Assembly: GCA_014360055.1 (NCBI GenBank)
Contig: JACIYH010000018.1
Location: forward strand, 1 to 45,916
Reading direction: 5' to 3'
Source of the DNA: Bacillota bacterium
Lineage (GTDB): Bacteria; Bacillota; Sulfobacillia; JACIYH01
DNA length: 45,916 bases
In this document: positions 25,316 through 33,422 of the stretch, one piece after another
Position numbering within the stretch: position 1 is the stretch's first letter
How the letters are laid out: every line of letters starts with the position of its first letter
Made by a program: the position numbers and the translations under genes
The notes under the pieces: generated by a model
Databases searched by the model: none
The model's input: only the letters and a program-made list of their open reading frames with translations
What the model was told of the DNA's origin: nothing

Positions 25316-26548
25316 TCAGGGGAGCCTGGCCTGATCGGGCTGGAGTGCTCCCCCTTCCTTCTCCTCGACGGCAACGGGCACGGGACGCAGGATGTTCCCC
25401 ACCGCCATGGCCACTCCGACCAGCCGCTGCCTCTGCACGATGAGCAGACCCACCGTCAGCACCAGATACACGATGCTGAAGAACAGGTGCAGGTGGGGCG
25501 TGAACAACTGGCTGAGGAACAGCACCATCAGGGCCACCGCCGCGCCAACGGTGTAGTCCATCTTGGCCAGTACCGCGATGGCGAAGGCGCTCTGGGCCAC
25601 GGTGAGCAGGACCTCCTGCACCTGGCGGTGGTCGAGCACCATGGCGTGTATGCTCCCGCTCGAGATGGCATAGCACAGGGGGAGCATGCCGATGAGCAGG
25701 GTCCACTGGTTGACCTTCGAGGATATCATGGCGCGCACGCCCAACTGGCCCCGGCCCTGCAGGGCAAACAGGGCCGCCACGATGAACTCGGGTGCCTCTG
25801 AAGCCAGGGGCGCCAGCCACTGTACCAGGAAGAACTCGTCGATGCCCAGCATGGTCCCGGTGTGGACCAGGCCCTCGGCGAAGGGTTCGGCGGACACGAG
25901 GATGGCCAGCGCCGCGTACAGGAACATGGCCACCGTGGCGGTGCGGCGGGACCTCCTCGCCAGTGTGGACAGCGCCTCGGCCGGACCGATCAACTCGGGC
26001 TCCTCTACCCCCTGCTTGGATGTGGCCCGGATATACATGACGAAGACGGCGATGAGGACGACGGTGTCCAGCAGGGAGAGGGTACCCTTGATGGGTAGCA
26101 GGAAACAGTAGACGGTGGCGATCACCAGGGCCCCCAACTCCACAGCGTCTTTCCTCTCAAAGTGGAGCACGGGCCGCTTCGTCTTCCACCAGTAAAGCAG
26201 GAGCACGCTGCTCCAGCCCAACCCGATGAGCAGCCGGTTGGCCCCCGTCATGTTGGCAGCCGCATACTGGGTGTAAGAGGGATCCTTGCCCGCCATCCAG
26301 GCGAAGTACATGTCCACCGAGTATTCGGGGAGCACCGCGATCAGGGCCAGGATGGCCACCGCCAGGGCGGCCGAGATCTCCAGCTGCGCGACCTCGGCGG
26401 CCCAGGAAAGCAGGAAGGCGGCACCCAGGATGGCCATCCCGGAAAGTGCCGCCGTCACCGGTGGGATGAAATGCAGGCCGAGCAACCGACACACCAGCCA
26501 CGGAAGAGCCGCCAGCACTGCCAGGATGACCGGTAAGAACCTCTTCAA
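25316..26548 (-). CDS. Sodium/calcium exchanger-like membrane protein
   Basis: A 410-residue CaCA-type antiporter-like protein. Two internally related blocks are visible: ILALIAVLPEYSVDMYFAWM with AAANMTGANRLLIGLGW, and WLAPLASEAPEFIVAALFAL with SSKVNQWTLLIGMLPL. These match the two alpha repeats that bind cations. Start TTG 26548 sits eight bases after GGGGGAGG; GTG 26560 overlaps that site. It is preceded by a yybP-ykoY (Mn2+) riboswitch, which suggests that it exports manganese or calcium. Confidence 0.85.
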   Translation of the reverse strand: MKRFLPVILAVLAALPWLVCRLLGLHFIPPVTAALSGMAILGAAFLLSWAAEVAQLEISAALAVAILALIAVLPEYSVDMYFAWMAGKDPSYTQYAAANMTGANRLLIGLGWSSVLLLYWWKTKRPVLHFERKDAVELGALVIATVYCFLLPIKGTLSLLDTVVLIAVFVMYIRATSKQGVEEPELIGPAEALSTLARRSRRTATVAMFLYAALAILVSAEPFAEGLVHTGTMLGIDEFFLVQWLAPLASEAPEFIVAALFALQGRGQLGVRAMISSKVNQWTLLIGMLPLCYAISSGSIHAMVLDHRQVQEVLLTVAQSAFAIAVLAKMDYTVGAAVALMVLFLSQLFTPHLHLFFSIVYLVLTVGLLIVQRQRLVGVAMAVGNILRPVPVAVEEKEGGALQPDQARLP

Positions 26549-26605
26549 ACCGTACACCTCCCCCGATAGTGGTGCCCCCCTACGCAGTAGTCCCAGCGGG
26601 CACAT

Positions 26606-26643
26606 AACAAAAAAGCCTCCCGGGCGCAACCACGCCCGGAAGG
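26606..26643 (-). terminator. Intrinsic terminator of the riboswitch expression platform
   Basis: On the minus strand CTTCCGGGCG pairs with CGCCCGGGAG over ten base pairs, followed by GCTTTTTTG. The 5' arm begins inside the 3' edge of the yybP-ykoY aptamer (GAGACCTTCCGGG), so aptamer folding can compete with it. Confidence 0.85.
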
Positions 26644-26725
26644 TCTCGCCTCTTACCGCCGCGACCGGGATAAACTCCGTGCTGACGGCCGCGGCGCCCC
26701 GCTCCGCGGGGGGCTACTCCCCTTC
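26641..26725 (-). ncRNA. yybP-ykoY manganese riboswitch
   Basis: On the minus strand the conserved 5' segment AAGGGGAGTAGC (26724-26713) and the 3' segment GGCGAGACCTT (26650-26640) enclose the CGTCAGCACGG internal segment, as expected for the yybP-ykoY aptamer that senses Mn2+. A terminator hairpin follows directly. It controls the exchanger-like gene. The middle helix is unusually G+C-rich, which is normal for this genome. Confidence 0.85.
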
Positions 26726-26732
26726 TTCGCAA

Positions 26733-26762
26733 TTGATACCACATTATGTACTCCACCGTCAA
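26733..26762 (-). promoter_or_regulatory. Predicted promoter for the riboswitch transcript
   Basis: On the minus strand TTGACG (26762-26757) and TATCAA (26738-26733) are 18 bases apart, just upstream of the aptamer and overlapping the Rrf2 gene end. Confidence 0.5.
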
Positions 26763-27181
26763 GGACCCAAAAGGGAACGCGCCCGGGCAAGGTCGGCTAT
26801 GGTCGTCCCCTCCAGCACCTCCAGCAGGCGCGCCTGGGCGCGCGCCCACACCCCGCGCAGGGGACAGTGAGGCTGATTCTCACACACTCCCTCGCTCACC
26901 AGGCACCGTGTGACACCCAGGGGTCCCTCAAACATCTCGAGGACGTCGCGCACGGTAATGCTGGCGGGGTCCCGTATCAACGTCACCCCGCCCCGGCGAC
27001 CCCGTGAGGCCTCGACCCACCCGGCCCGGCGCATGGGACCCAGCAACTGCACGACCAGGTTCTCAGGAATACCCTGGCGGCGGGCGATGTCCCGGGAGGG
27101 CACCCGTCGTCCCCCGTTCCCGTACAGCGCCAGGTCCACCAGGGCGGAAACGGCATACTCAGCCTTCCTGGTGACCAGCAA
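26759..27181 (-). CDS. Rrf2-family transcriptional regulator with Fe-S cysteines
   Basis: A 140-residue DNA-binding regulator: MLVTRKAEYAVSALVDLALY, winged-helix segment IPENLVVQLLGPMRRAGWVE, wing RGRRGGVTLIRDPASITVRD, then a C-x6-C-x5-C cluster motif (CLVSEGVCENQPHC). Members with three such Cys residues, for example IscR and NsrR, bind an Fe-S cluster and sense iron, oxygen or nitric oxide. The TTG start follows AGAGGGG. It is divergent from the zinc-ribbon/ferredoxin pair, its likely target. Confidence 0.85.
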   Translation of the reverse strand: MLVTRKAEYAVSALVDLALYGNGGRRVPSRDIARRQGIPENLVVQLLGPMRRAGWVEASRGRRGGVTLIRDPASITVRDVLEMFEGPLGVTRCLVSEGVCENQPHCPLRGVWARAQARLLEVLEGTTIADLARARSLLGP

Positions 27182-27356
27182 CAGCCCGACCCCTCTTTCC
27201 TAACCTTCCCGGTCAAATAATAGCCCGCCCCCGGCTTCCCCGCAATCAGGGCGGTGGCGGGCCCCCACCAGCCGCGACGGGCCCATGCAGGCCTGCGCAG
27301 GCTGGGGCGAGCGGGGACCGGCCCCCATACCTGCCGGATGGACCCCGGCCTTCCGC

Positions 27357-27386
27357 TTGACAACCGACGCAGGGCAGATTTATAAC
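27357..27386 (+). promoter_or_regulatory. Predicted promoter of the zinc-ribbon/ferredoxin operon
   Basis: TTGACA (27357-27362) and TATAAC (27381-27386) are 18 bases apart. This is one of the best promoter matches in the window, and a candidate operator overlaps its -10 box. Confidence 0.7.
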
Positions 27387-27397
27387 TTAATTGGTTA
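27383..27397. promoter_or_regulatory. Candidate Rrf2 operator
   Basis: TAACTTAATTGGTTA is an inverted repeat with TAAC/GTTA arms (five of seven pairs match) overlapping the -10 box of the divergent operon, so a bound regulator would block transcription. Confidence 0.35.
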
Positions 27398-27421
27398 GCA
27401 TTTGCGGGGGGGCGATTGACC

Positions 27422-27739
27422 ATGTCCGTGCGGTGCCCGGGACAGGATACCCGCTTCTGGAAACCCAGTGACGTCTTCGAAAAACCATGCCCGCATTGCG
27501 GTCACGTGCTGGAGTTCTGGAGGGACGACATCTCCGTCCGGTGCCGGCAGTGCGGCAACCGTGTCTTCAACCCCCGCTTCGACCCGGGCTGCGCAGCCTG
27601 GTGTGCCTACGCCGAACAGTGCGTGGCCGAGATTGCCCGGGGCCTGCCGCCGCGCCGCGAGCGGGAGGGATCCTCGTCACCGCCGGAGGGCGGACCTGGA
27701 GCGCTTGATAGTGGTAACGACAGGGAGGACGTAAAGTGA
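27422..27739 (+). CDS. Zinc-ribbon protein of unknown function
   Basis: About 105 residues. A four-cysteine zinc ribbon (CPHCG and CRQCG, 19 residues apart) is followed by FDPGCAAWCAYAEQC, giving three more cysteines. The C-terminal third is polar and probably disordered. Similar small proteins sit beside ferredoxin genes in anaerobic Bacillota, but I know no function. ATG 27422 is preferred (GGGGGGGCGATTGACC upstream); TTG 27416 is in frame. Its stop overlaps the ferredoxin start by four bases (GTGA). Confidence 0.7.
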   Translation: MSVRCPGQDTRFWKPSDVFEKPCPHCGHVLEFWRDDISVRCRQCGNRVFNPRFDPGCAAWCAYAEQCVAEIARGLPPRREREGSSSPPEGGPGALDSGNDREDVK

Positions 27740-28431
27740 GAAGACTGATCGTCAAGATCGACGAGGAGAAGTGCGACGGTTGCGGGCTTTGCGTCCCCGC
27801 CTGCGCGGAGGGTGCCCTGCAGATCGTGGACGGCAAGGCCAGGCTGGTGGCCGACAACCTCTGTGACGGCCTGGGAGCGTGCCTCGGGCATTGCCCCAAG
27901 GGAGCGATCACCGTGGAAGAACGCGAGGCAGAGCCCTTCGCTGCTGCCCCCCGTGAGGTAGCACCGTTCGCTGCTCCCTCCCCCGCCCCCCACGAGGGCA
28001 CGGCTTCGCCAGAGCCACCGCTTCCATGTGGCTGCCCGGCGTCGGCGCTGGAGGAGCAGACACTGCCGTCGCTGGGAAACTGGCCGGTGCAGATCCGCCT
28101 GGTACCGCCCGGCGCATCTTTCCTGAAGAACGCCCACCTGGTGGTGGCCGCCGATTGCACGGCCTTCGCCTGCCCCGATTTCCACCGGCGCTTCCTCCCC
28201 GGCCGCGCCCTGCTGGTGGGCTGCCCCAAGCTGGACGACGCCCGGGCCTACATCGACAGGCTGGCTGCCATGATCTCCACGGCCGGGCCGCGGGCGATCA
28301 CCGTGGTCCACATGGAAGTGCCGTGCTGCTACGGCATGACGTACGTAGTACAACAGGCCCTGGCGCGGGCGGGTGCCACCCTCCCCGTAGACGACGTCGT
28401 CATCACCCCAGCCGGCGAGGTCAGGACATAG
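27736..28431 (+). CDS. 4Fe-4S ferredoxin-like protein with Cys-rich C-terminal domain
   Basis: The N-terminal ~60 residues form a two-cluster ferredoxin fold: CDGCGLCVPAC and CDGLGACLGHC, each followed by the usual Pro/Lys-Gly-Ala-Ile. A Pro/Ala-rich linker leads to a second domain with more cysteines (PCGCP, DCTAFACPDF, VGCPKLDD, VPCCYGM). The 231-residue architecture recurs in anaerobic Bacillota, but its partner is not known to me. It is coupled to the zinc-ribbon gene and probably controlled by the divergent Rrf2 protein. Its last 11 bases overlap the convergent aldolase-like gene. Confidence 0.8.
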   Translation: MRRLIVKIDEEKCDGCGLCVPACAEGALQIVDGKARLVADNLCDGLGACLGHCPKGAITVEEREAEPFAAAPREVAPFAAPSPAPHEGTASPEPPLPCGCPASALEEQTLPSLGNWPVQIRLVPPGASFLKNAHLVVAADCTAFACPDFHRRFLPGRALLVGCPKLDDARAYIDRLAAMISTAGPRAITVVHMEVPCCYGMTYVVQQALARAGATLPVDDVVITPAGEVRT

Positions 28432-29506
28432 GAACCTGACGGAGGATCTTGCCTTCGATCCGGCTGAAGATCTCGGGGAGGCTGCGCCCCGTAATGGTGA
28501 GGCCGTGGTTCTTGAGCCCGACCACCGCGCAGGCGGGATCGGGGCTCCTGTTCACCAGATCGGCCACGGCGCTGGCCAGTTCGTAGGTGCCGCAGGGGTA
28601 GTTCACCTCGGTCGAGGGGACACCCTCCATCCAGGCGTGCACGTGGACGATGGCCTTCACCTCGGGATGGGTGGTGTAAATCATCCAGTGCTCGATGGCA
28701 TCGACGGACACGCGGCGGGGTTCCACGTGGGGGGGTACACTCAGAATCATGGCGTTCTTCTCCGGGTCGTACCCGGTCACCAGGAGGATGTCGCGCCCGA
28801 TGGTTTCCAGTCGGGCCTTGTTCACCCCGCTGGCAGACATCCAGTAGCTGCGCGGCCCGTGGCGGGCGCTCAGGTTGCCGTAGCTGAGGCCCCCGATGCC
28901 GTAGAGGTGCTGCACGTGCCGGAAGTCCCGCTCGGAGAGGATCTCCTGGATGGGGAAGGGCGCCGGCAGGAGGTCGAGTTCCTCCAGCTTCTTACTCGCC
29001 CAGCGCAGTTGCTCGGTGACCTCGTCTCCTTCCCACAGTTCCCGGGGCAGGTCAGGGACGAACTCGTTGCGGATGACCAGGCGCGAGGAGGCCAGCGGAG
29101 CGAGCCTTTCATACATACGCGCGAAGTAGGCCTCATCGCCGGGCTCCACCGCCAGCGTGTAGTACCCGCGCTCCAGGGTGACGAAGTAGGTCTCCCGTAT
29201 GGCCCGCTCATCCCCGACCAGGAAGATGAGCAGGTTGGAGAGCGACTTGACCAGCAACGGGTAGGCCGTGCGCAGGATGTCGTCCGGCCGCTCGGGCACC
29301 TGGATCACCGAGACCACGAAGGTGGCCTGGGACCGGCGCCGGTGGGGCTCCGGTTTGTCCGCCCCGGTGAAGTTAAGCACCAGGCGTACATCCTCGGTAC
29401 CCGGGTCCACCGGTCGGTATCCGTGCTGGCGCAGTACGTCCTCCAGCCCGTCCGCCAGCCACTGCAGCGCGGGCGTGTTCCTCTCCCCCGTGAAGGCGAA
29501 ATTCAC
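28421..29506 (-). CDS. Class II aldolase/adducin-family protein with N-terminal extension
   Basis: A 361-residue protein. The C-terminal ~190 residues match the class II aldolase/adducin fold: [35 protein letters not shown] with the metal-binding His pair, and [20 protein letters not shown]. The N-terminal ~165 residues ([20 protein letters not shown] onward) are not recognised and form a separate domain. The GTG start at 29506 overlaps the arsC stop (GTGA), so the genes are coupled; why is not clear. Substrate unknown. Confidence 0.75.
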   Translation of the reverse strand: MNFAFTGERNTPALQWLADGLEDVLRQHGYRPVDPGTEDVRLVLNFTGADKPEPHRRRSQATFVVSVIQVPERPDDILRTAYPLLVKSLSNLLIFLVGDERAIRETYFVTLERGYYTLAVEPGDEAYFARMYERLAPLASSRLVIRNEFVPDLPRELWEGDEVTEQLRWASKKLEELDLLPAPFPIQEILSERDFRHVQHLYGIGGLSYGNLSARHGPRSYWMSASGVNKARLETIGRDILLVTGYDPEKNAMILSVPPHVEPRRVSVDAIEHWMIYTTHPEVKAIVHVHAWMEGVPSTEVNYPCGTYELASAVADLVNRSPDPACAVVGLKNHGLTITGRSLPEIFSRIEGKILRQVPMS

Positions 29507-29928
29507 GAGTCCACCTCCTTGAGAAGTTCACCGACCAATTCCCTTATCCCGTCCCGGACCCGCCGGAACACTGCCATGATCTCCTCCTCCGTCCCCTCCG
29601 CCCGGGCCGGGTCGGGAAGGGCCCAGTGCAGGCGGCGGACGTGGGGCGGCGTGACCGGGCAGCGGTCGCGGGCGTCACCACACAGAGTAACCACCAGATC
29701 TGCGGAGCGCAAGAGTTCGGGGTCGATGGGCTTGGAAGACTGCCCCGAAATGTCGATCCCCACTTCCTTCATGACCTCCACCGCCCGGGGGTTGACTCCG
29801 GCAGGCTCCAGGCCGGCGCTGTGCACCTCCCACTTTTCGCCGCCCAGGTGGCGGGCGAACCCCTCTGCCATCTGACTGCGGACGGAGTTGCCCGTGCACA
29901 GGAACATCACGCGCTTCTTCACTGCCAC
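29503..29928 (-). CDS. arsC: Arsenate reductase, thioredoxin-coupled (LMW phosphatase fold)
   Basis: About 141 residues with the P-loop [16 protein letters not shown] (nucleophile Cys near 11) and [18 protein letters not shown] carrying the two redox Cys residues (near 83 and 90) that distinguish ArsC from ordinary LMW tyrosine phosphatases; [13 protein letters not shown] follows as in Bacillus ArsC. Position 16 is Val where Bacillus ArsC has Cys. GTG 29928 behind GGAGGGG is preferred; ATG 29952 is open but poorly spaced. No arsR, acr3 or arsB gene is visible. Confidence 0.85.
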   Translation of the reverse strand: MAVKKRVMFLCTGNSVRSQMAEGFARHLGGEKWEVHSAGLEPAGVNPRAVEVMKEVGIDISGQSSKPIDPELLRSADLVVTLCGDARDRCPVTPPHVRRLHWALPDPARAEGTEEEIMAVFRRVRDGIRELVGELLKEVDS

Positions 29929-30005
29929 TTGCGTCCCGCCCCTCCGTGCCATCCTGCCAGCGTCGGGGCTACTACCTTAGGCTGCCTGACAATCTACGCC
30001 CACCA

Positions 30006-30076
30006 CCCCCGCAATTCCTGCCATGGCACCGCCTCAATTCCTACCGTGCTGCCCCCGCAATTCCTGCCATGGCACC
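30006..30076. repeat. 25-bp repeat in an intergenic region
   Basis: A 25-bp sequence containing GCAATTCCTGCCATGGCACC occurs exactly twice (30006-30030 and 30052-30076), with a degenerate copy between them. The rest of the gap 29953-30219 holds no gene that I can see. Confidence 0.8.
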
Positions 30077-30219
30077 CCCGACAGCCCCGCAGGTAGCAGC
30101 TCGGTGCTGTCGCGGCAAGACGGTGTGCCTGGCAACCCTGCCGGGGCAGCCGGCGCATAAACCGGCGCCTCCGGGAAAGATTAACACACGGTATCACCAC
30201 GGGAAAGGAAGGTGGGGAA

Positions 30220-30747
30220 ATGCCAACCCAGAGGGAACTCACGGAACTGAGCGAGATGATCAGGGAGCAGCAGGACGCGGCCCGGAAGCTGACCATCCTG
30301 TCGGATCAGTGCCAGGACTCGCGCCTGCGCAGCATGATCGACAGCCATTCCAACCGCTTCCGCAACAACGTCCGTAAGCTGGAGGGGCACCTGGGCGTGC
30401 ACGGGCGCCTGGGCGGCACCGACGTCGAGGTCGGCACGATCGGTGGCCAGGTCGCCCGCGAGTTCGGCGGTCGCACCGCCGAGCGCATCTTCTCCGACCG
30501 GGACATCGCCAGCGACTGCCTCAAGGACTGCAAGTACTTCGCCACCCGGGCCACCATGGCGGCCGGCGAGGCGTCCAACCCCAACCTGCGTAACGACCTC
30601 CTCTCCCAGGCCTCCGAGCACCTCGGCATGGCCTACGAGCTCTACAAGTTCATGGAGGACAAGGGCTGGTACAAGCACCCCGCGGCCCGGCCCGAGGACG
30701 TTAGCTCGGTTACCCAGTGGCTGCAGGGCACTGCGCCCCGCGCCTGA
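30220..30747 (+). CDS. Two-domain coat F-like spore protein
   Basis: A 175-residue alpha-helical protein. Residues 5-57 (LTELSEMIREQQDAARKLTI to RKLEGHL) resemble the small protein at 3340-3576. Residues 92-156 (SDRDIASDCLKDCKYFATRA to DKGWYKHPAA) resemble the one at 2934-3170. A Gly-rich segment (GRLGGTDVEVGTIGGQVARE) links them. The ATG has GGAAGGTGGGGA upstream. It probably belongs to the coat-F group of spore surface proteins. A strong bidirectional hairpin ends the unit. Confidence 0.7.
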   Translation: MPTQRELTELSEMIREQQDAARKLTILSDQCQDSRLRSMIDSHSNRFRNNVRKLEGHLGVHGRLGGTDVEVGTIGGQVAREFGGRTAERIFSDRDIASDCLKDCKYFATRATMAAGEASNPNLRNDLLSQASEHLGMAYELYKFMEDKGWYKHPAARPEDVSSVTQWLQGTAPRA

Positions 30748-30849
30748 CCTGCCGGTGCCCACGCGCCGCGCCAGCGCGGGCGGCCTGACCTGAGGGTACT
30801 ACGTCCGGGCCTGACAGTCTGAGCGGCCGGGTCCCAGCGCGCACGACTG

Positions 30850-30879
30850 AAAGAGCGGCAGCAACGTCTGCCGCTCTTT
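30850..30879 (+). terminator. Strong hairpin terminator
   Basis: AAAGAGCGGCAG-CAACGT-CTGCCGCTCTTT is a perfect 12-pair stem. The A/T ends make it usable as an intrinsic terminator, though the U run is only three bases long. It lies between the coat-like gene and the phosphatase gene. Confidence 0.75.
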
Positions 30880-30910
30880 GTCATGCCATGCCGCACCCCC
30901 GGTAAGCTGG

Positions 30911-30916
30911 TATAAT
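30911..30916 (+). promoter_or_regulatory. Extended -10 promoter of the histidine phosphatase gene
   Basis: TGGTATAAT gives an extended -10 element (TGnTATAAT) 45 bases before the GTG start. No -35 box is evident, which is common with extended -10 promoters. Confidence 0.5.
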
Positions 30917-30960
30917 AGCGGCGGGGGCGGCGTCGTGGACGTGCCCCTGGAGGCCCGATC

Positions 30961-31605
30961 GTGAGTGGTTTGACGAGAGTTTACCTGGCGAGGCACGGGC
31001 GTACGGCCTGGAACCGGGAAGAAATTTTCCGGGGGCGGACGGACGTCCCGCTGGACGACCTCGGGCGGGAGCAGGCCCGCGCGCTGGGGAAGCACCTGGC
31101 GCGAACCGGCATCGGAATCATCGTTTCCAGCCCCCTCGCGCGGGCCCTGGAGACCGCCCGCATCGCCTGCGCCTGCTGGGATGGCGACGACCCCCGGGTG
31201 GACGCCGCCTTCACCGACCTCAGCTTCGGAGAATGGGAGGGCCTGTCCCGGGGGGAAGTCGAGGAGCGCTATCCCGACCTGTACCGGAGGTGGGCCACCG
31301 ATCCCGCGTCCGTCACCTTCCCGGGCGGTGAATCCCTCGCCCGGGTCGAGGAGCGGGCCTGGCCGGCCCTGCAACGCCTGGCGGAAGCGCACGCCGGCGA
31401 AGCGGTGCTGGTGGTCACCCACCGGGTGGTATGCAAAGTGCTGCTGGCCCAAGCGCTGGGCGCAGGGCCGCAGGCGTTCTGGCGCATCCGCCAGGACACG
31501 GCCTGCCTGAACGTGCTGGAGTGGCGGGGCAACCGGGTGGAAGTCGTGACGATAAACGACACCTGTCACCTCCGCTCCCTGGAGGCGGACCGCACCGACT
31601 TCTAG
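30961..31605 (+). CDS. cobC: Histidine phosphatase, probable alpha-ribazole phosphatase
   Basis: A 214-residue histidine phosphatase (phosphoglycerate mutase superfamily). RVYLARHGRTAWN carries the catalytic His (residue 12), SSPLARALETARI follows, and VVTHRVVCKVLL holds the second His. LSFGEWEGLSRGEV and the length fit CobC, which dephosphorylates alpha-ribazole phosphate in cobalamin assembly, but other small-molecule phosphatases look alike. The GTG start at 30961 is only two bases after GGAGGCCCGATC. Its final codons are repeated in tandem after the stop. Confidence 0.75.
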   Translation: MSGLTRVYLARHGRTAWNREEIFRGRTDVPLDDLGREQARALGKHLARTGIGIIVSSPLARALETARIACACWDGDDPRVDAAFTDLSFGEWEGLSRGEVEERYPDLYRRWATDPASVTFPGGESLARVEERAWPALQRLAEAHAGEAVLVVTHRVVCKVLLAQALGAGPQAFWRIRQDTACLNVLEWRGNRVEVVTINDTCHLRSLEADRTDF

Positions 31606-31760
31606 CACGCCTCCGTGCACGCACCTGACCGCACCGACTTCTCTCCCTGGAAGCGCCCCACCGCACCGAGTTCTGACACCCCTCCCTGGAAGCGCCCCAC
31701 TGCACCGAGTTCTGACACCCCTCCCTGGAAGCGCCCGACCGCACCGACTCTTGCCCCCCC
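31575..31760. repeat. Tandem repeats starting inside the 3' end of the phosphatase gene
   Basis: Units beginning CTCCCTGG or CTCCGTGC start at 31575 (inside the gene), 31611, 31643, 31682 and 31721. The last three are exactly 39 bases apart and highly similar. Each carries a version of GACCGCACCGACTTCT, the final codons of the gene, so the array looks like repeated copying of the gene end. Confidence 0.8.
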
Positions 31761-31785
31761 TCATAAGCTGGACGGGGGGGTATCG

Positions 31786-33402
31786 TTGTCCCTGTATGCG
31801 CGAACCAGCAACAGCCGGGGGGCGGACTCCGCCCACCCGGCTGATCGCTTCCTGGGCCTGGGGCAGGTGGTCCTCCTGGTGATGGGAGGGACCATAGGCG
31901 CCGACGTGTACGTGGCGTCGGCCCTGGGGGCTCACCTGGGCTCGTCTGGCCTGTTCGTCTGGGCGGCGGGGGCCGTGATGGCCATGGCGGTGATCATGGC
32001 CTTCGCCGTCTGCGCCCTGGTGGTCCCGGATACGGGGGGACCGTACCTGTACGCCCGCCGGGCCTTCGGGCCCCTGGCCGGTTTCCTGGCGGGGTGGGCC
32101 GTGCTGGCGGCTCAGTGGGCGGCCCTGGTAGCCCTCCCGGTGGCTTTTTCGGGGTACCTGCAGACCATCGTGGGCCAACATGCCTGGCTACCCTGGTACG
32201 GGGCAGCCACCAGGGTCATGTTCCTGGCGGCCGTGGCACTGGCGGTCTGCCACGGACCGCGGCTCACCGCGCTCATCAACGACATCCTCACCGTGGCCCG
32301 GCTGGTGCCCCTGCTGCTGGTACTTGTAGCAGGCCTCACCTGGGCCGCCCTGCACCCGACCCAGGCCCTCGACCACCTCTCCCCCCTGCGGCCTCCCCCC
32401 CTGCGGGCGGGATGTGCCATGCTGGTCCCGGTGTTCTGGGCGTACGCCGGCTTCGAGGTGGGCAGCATCCCCGCCGGCCAGGTAAAAGAGCCACGCCGCA
32501 CCATCCCCCTGGGCCTCATTCTGGGCATGGCCGCCGCCTCGGCCATCTACCTGGTCGTCAACTTCACCACCGCACTGGTGGTGCCCCCATCGGAACTGGT
32601 GGTCAGCCCCGCCCCCCTCATGTCATGCGCCCGCGGGGTGGCCGCCGGTCTTCTCCCCTTCTGGCCACAGGCCCCCGGCGCAGCGGAACTGCTTCTCGGC
32701 ATCGGGGTGCTGGTGTCCATCCTGGGCACGGCCACCGCGGTCGCCTTCGCCGTCACCTATCTGGTGGCTGCCATGGCCTCGGCCCGACTGTTGCCCCCCG
32801 CTCTCGGGCGCGTCCATCCCCGCCTGGGCACCCCCGTAACCGCCCTGCTCGTCCTCACCGTCCCCGCCGCCCTGGCCAGCATGGCCAGCGGCCTGCTGTC
32901 CATCGTGAGCACGGCCGTAGTGTGCTCCGCCTTCGCTTACCTGGCCACCGCCCTGGCGGCCTGGCGATTGAATCCCACCCTCGCCGGTCGGCTCCTGGCT
33001 GCACTGGCCACAGCCGCGTGCCTGATCCTGCTTTCCCTGACCGAACTGGGGGTCCTCGCCGCTGGTGCGGGGTTGCTGGCCCTGGGCGGGCTCCTCTACG
33101 CCCTGCGTCGCCACCTCCCCGCTCCCGCTCCCGGGGTATGGGTGGAAACCTTCACCCCCCTGGTGGCCCTCGCCCCCGAGATGGGGGCAGCCCGCACCCC
33201 CGCCATGGGGGTACTCCGCGCCCCCGCCATAGGGACAGCCCACGCCCCCGCCACCCCGGGCTTCGTGACCCCAGGTCTCATAGCTCCCCCATCCTGGCAG
33301 ACCAGATTCTGGCAGACGAGGTTCGTCCCCGCCGCAGCATCCTTCTTCTCGCGGCTCCGTCCCCTCCCTCGCCCCCGTCGGCGCCTCCGTATCCCGGGGT
33401 AG
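31786..33402 (+). CDS. APC-family amino-acid permease
   Basis: A 538-residue permease of the amino acid-polyamine-organocation superfamily with about twelve helices. GQVVLLVMGGTIGADVYVAS is the unwound first helix; DTGGPYLYARRAFGPLAGFL, PVFWAYAGFEVGSIPAGQVK and ARLLPPALGRVHPRLGTPVT are family signatures. TTG 31786, six bases after GACGGGGGGG, is the start; the open frame upstream is the 39-bp repeat array. After the last helix (about residue 450) comes a low-complexity tail with repeated TPAMGVLRAPAIGTAHAPAT, encoded by degenerate DNA repeats that lead into the 32-bp array. Substrate unknown. Confidence 0.85.
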   Translation: MSLYARTSNSRGADSAHPADRFLGLGQVVLLVMGGTIGADVYVASALGAHLGSSGLFVWAAGAVMAMAVIMAFAVCALVVPDTGGPYLYARRAFGPLAGFLAGWAVLAAQWAALVALPVAFSGYLQTIVGQHAWLPWYGAATRVMFLAAVALAVCHGPRLTALINDILTVARLVPLLLVLVAGLTWAALHPTQALDHLSPLRPPPLRAGCAMLVPVFWAYAGFEVGSIPAGQVKEPRRTIPLGLILGMAAASAIYLVVNFTTALVVPPSELVVSPAPLMSCARGVAAGLLPFWPQAPGAAELLLGIGVLVSILGTATAVAFAVTYLVAAMASARLLPPALGRVHPRLGTPVTALLVLTVPAALASMASGLLSIVSTAVVCSAFAYLATALAAWRLNPTLAGRLLAALATAACLILLSLTELGVLAAGAGLLALGGLLYALRRHLPAPAPGVWVETFTPLVALAPEMGAARTPAMGVLRAPAIGTAHAPATPGFVTPGLIAPPSWQTRFWQTRFVPAAASFFSRLRPLPRPRRRLRIPG

Positions 33403-33422
33403 GCACCACAATCCAGGCGAAC

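Noticed and set aside
29953-30219. Possible small gene in the arsC-coat gap
   Set aside because: Frames are dominated by the 25-bp repeat, with no ribosome site and no family features.
31615-31785. N-terminal extension of the APC permease through the 39-bp repeats
   Set aside because: The repeated PWKRPTAP peptides are an array of gene-end copies; TTG 31786 has a proper ribosome site and a typical N terminus.
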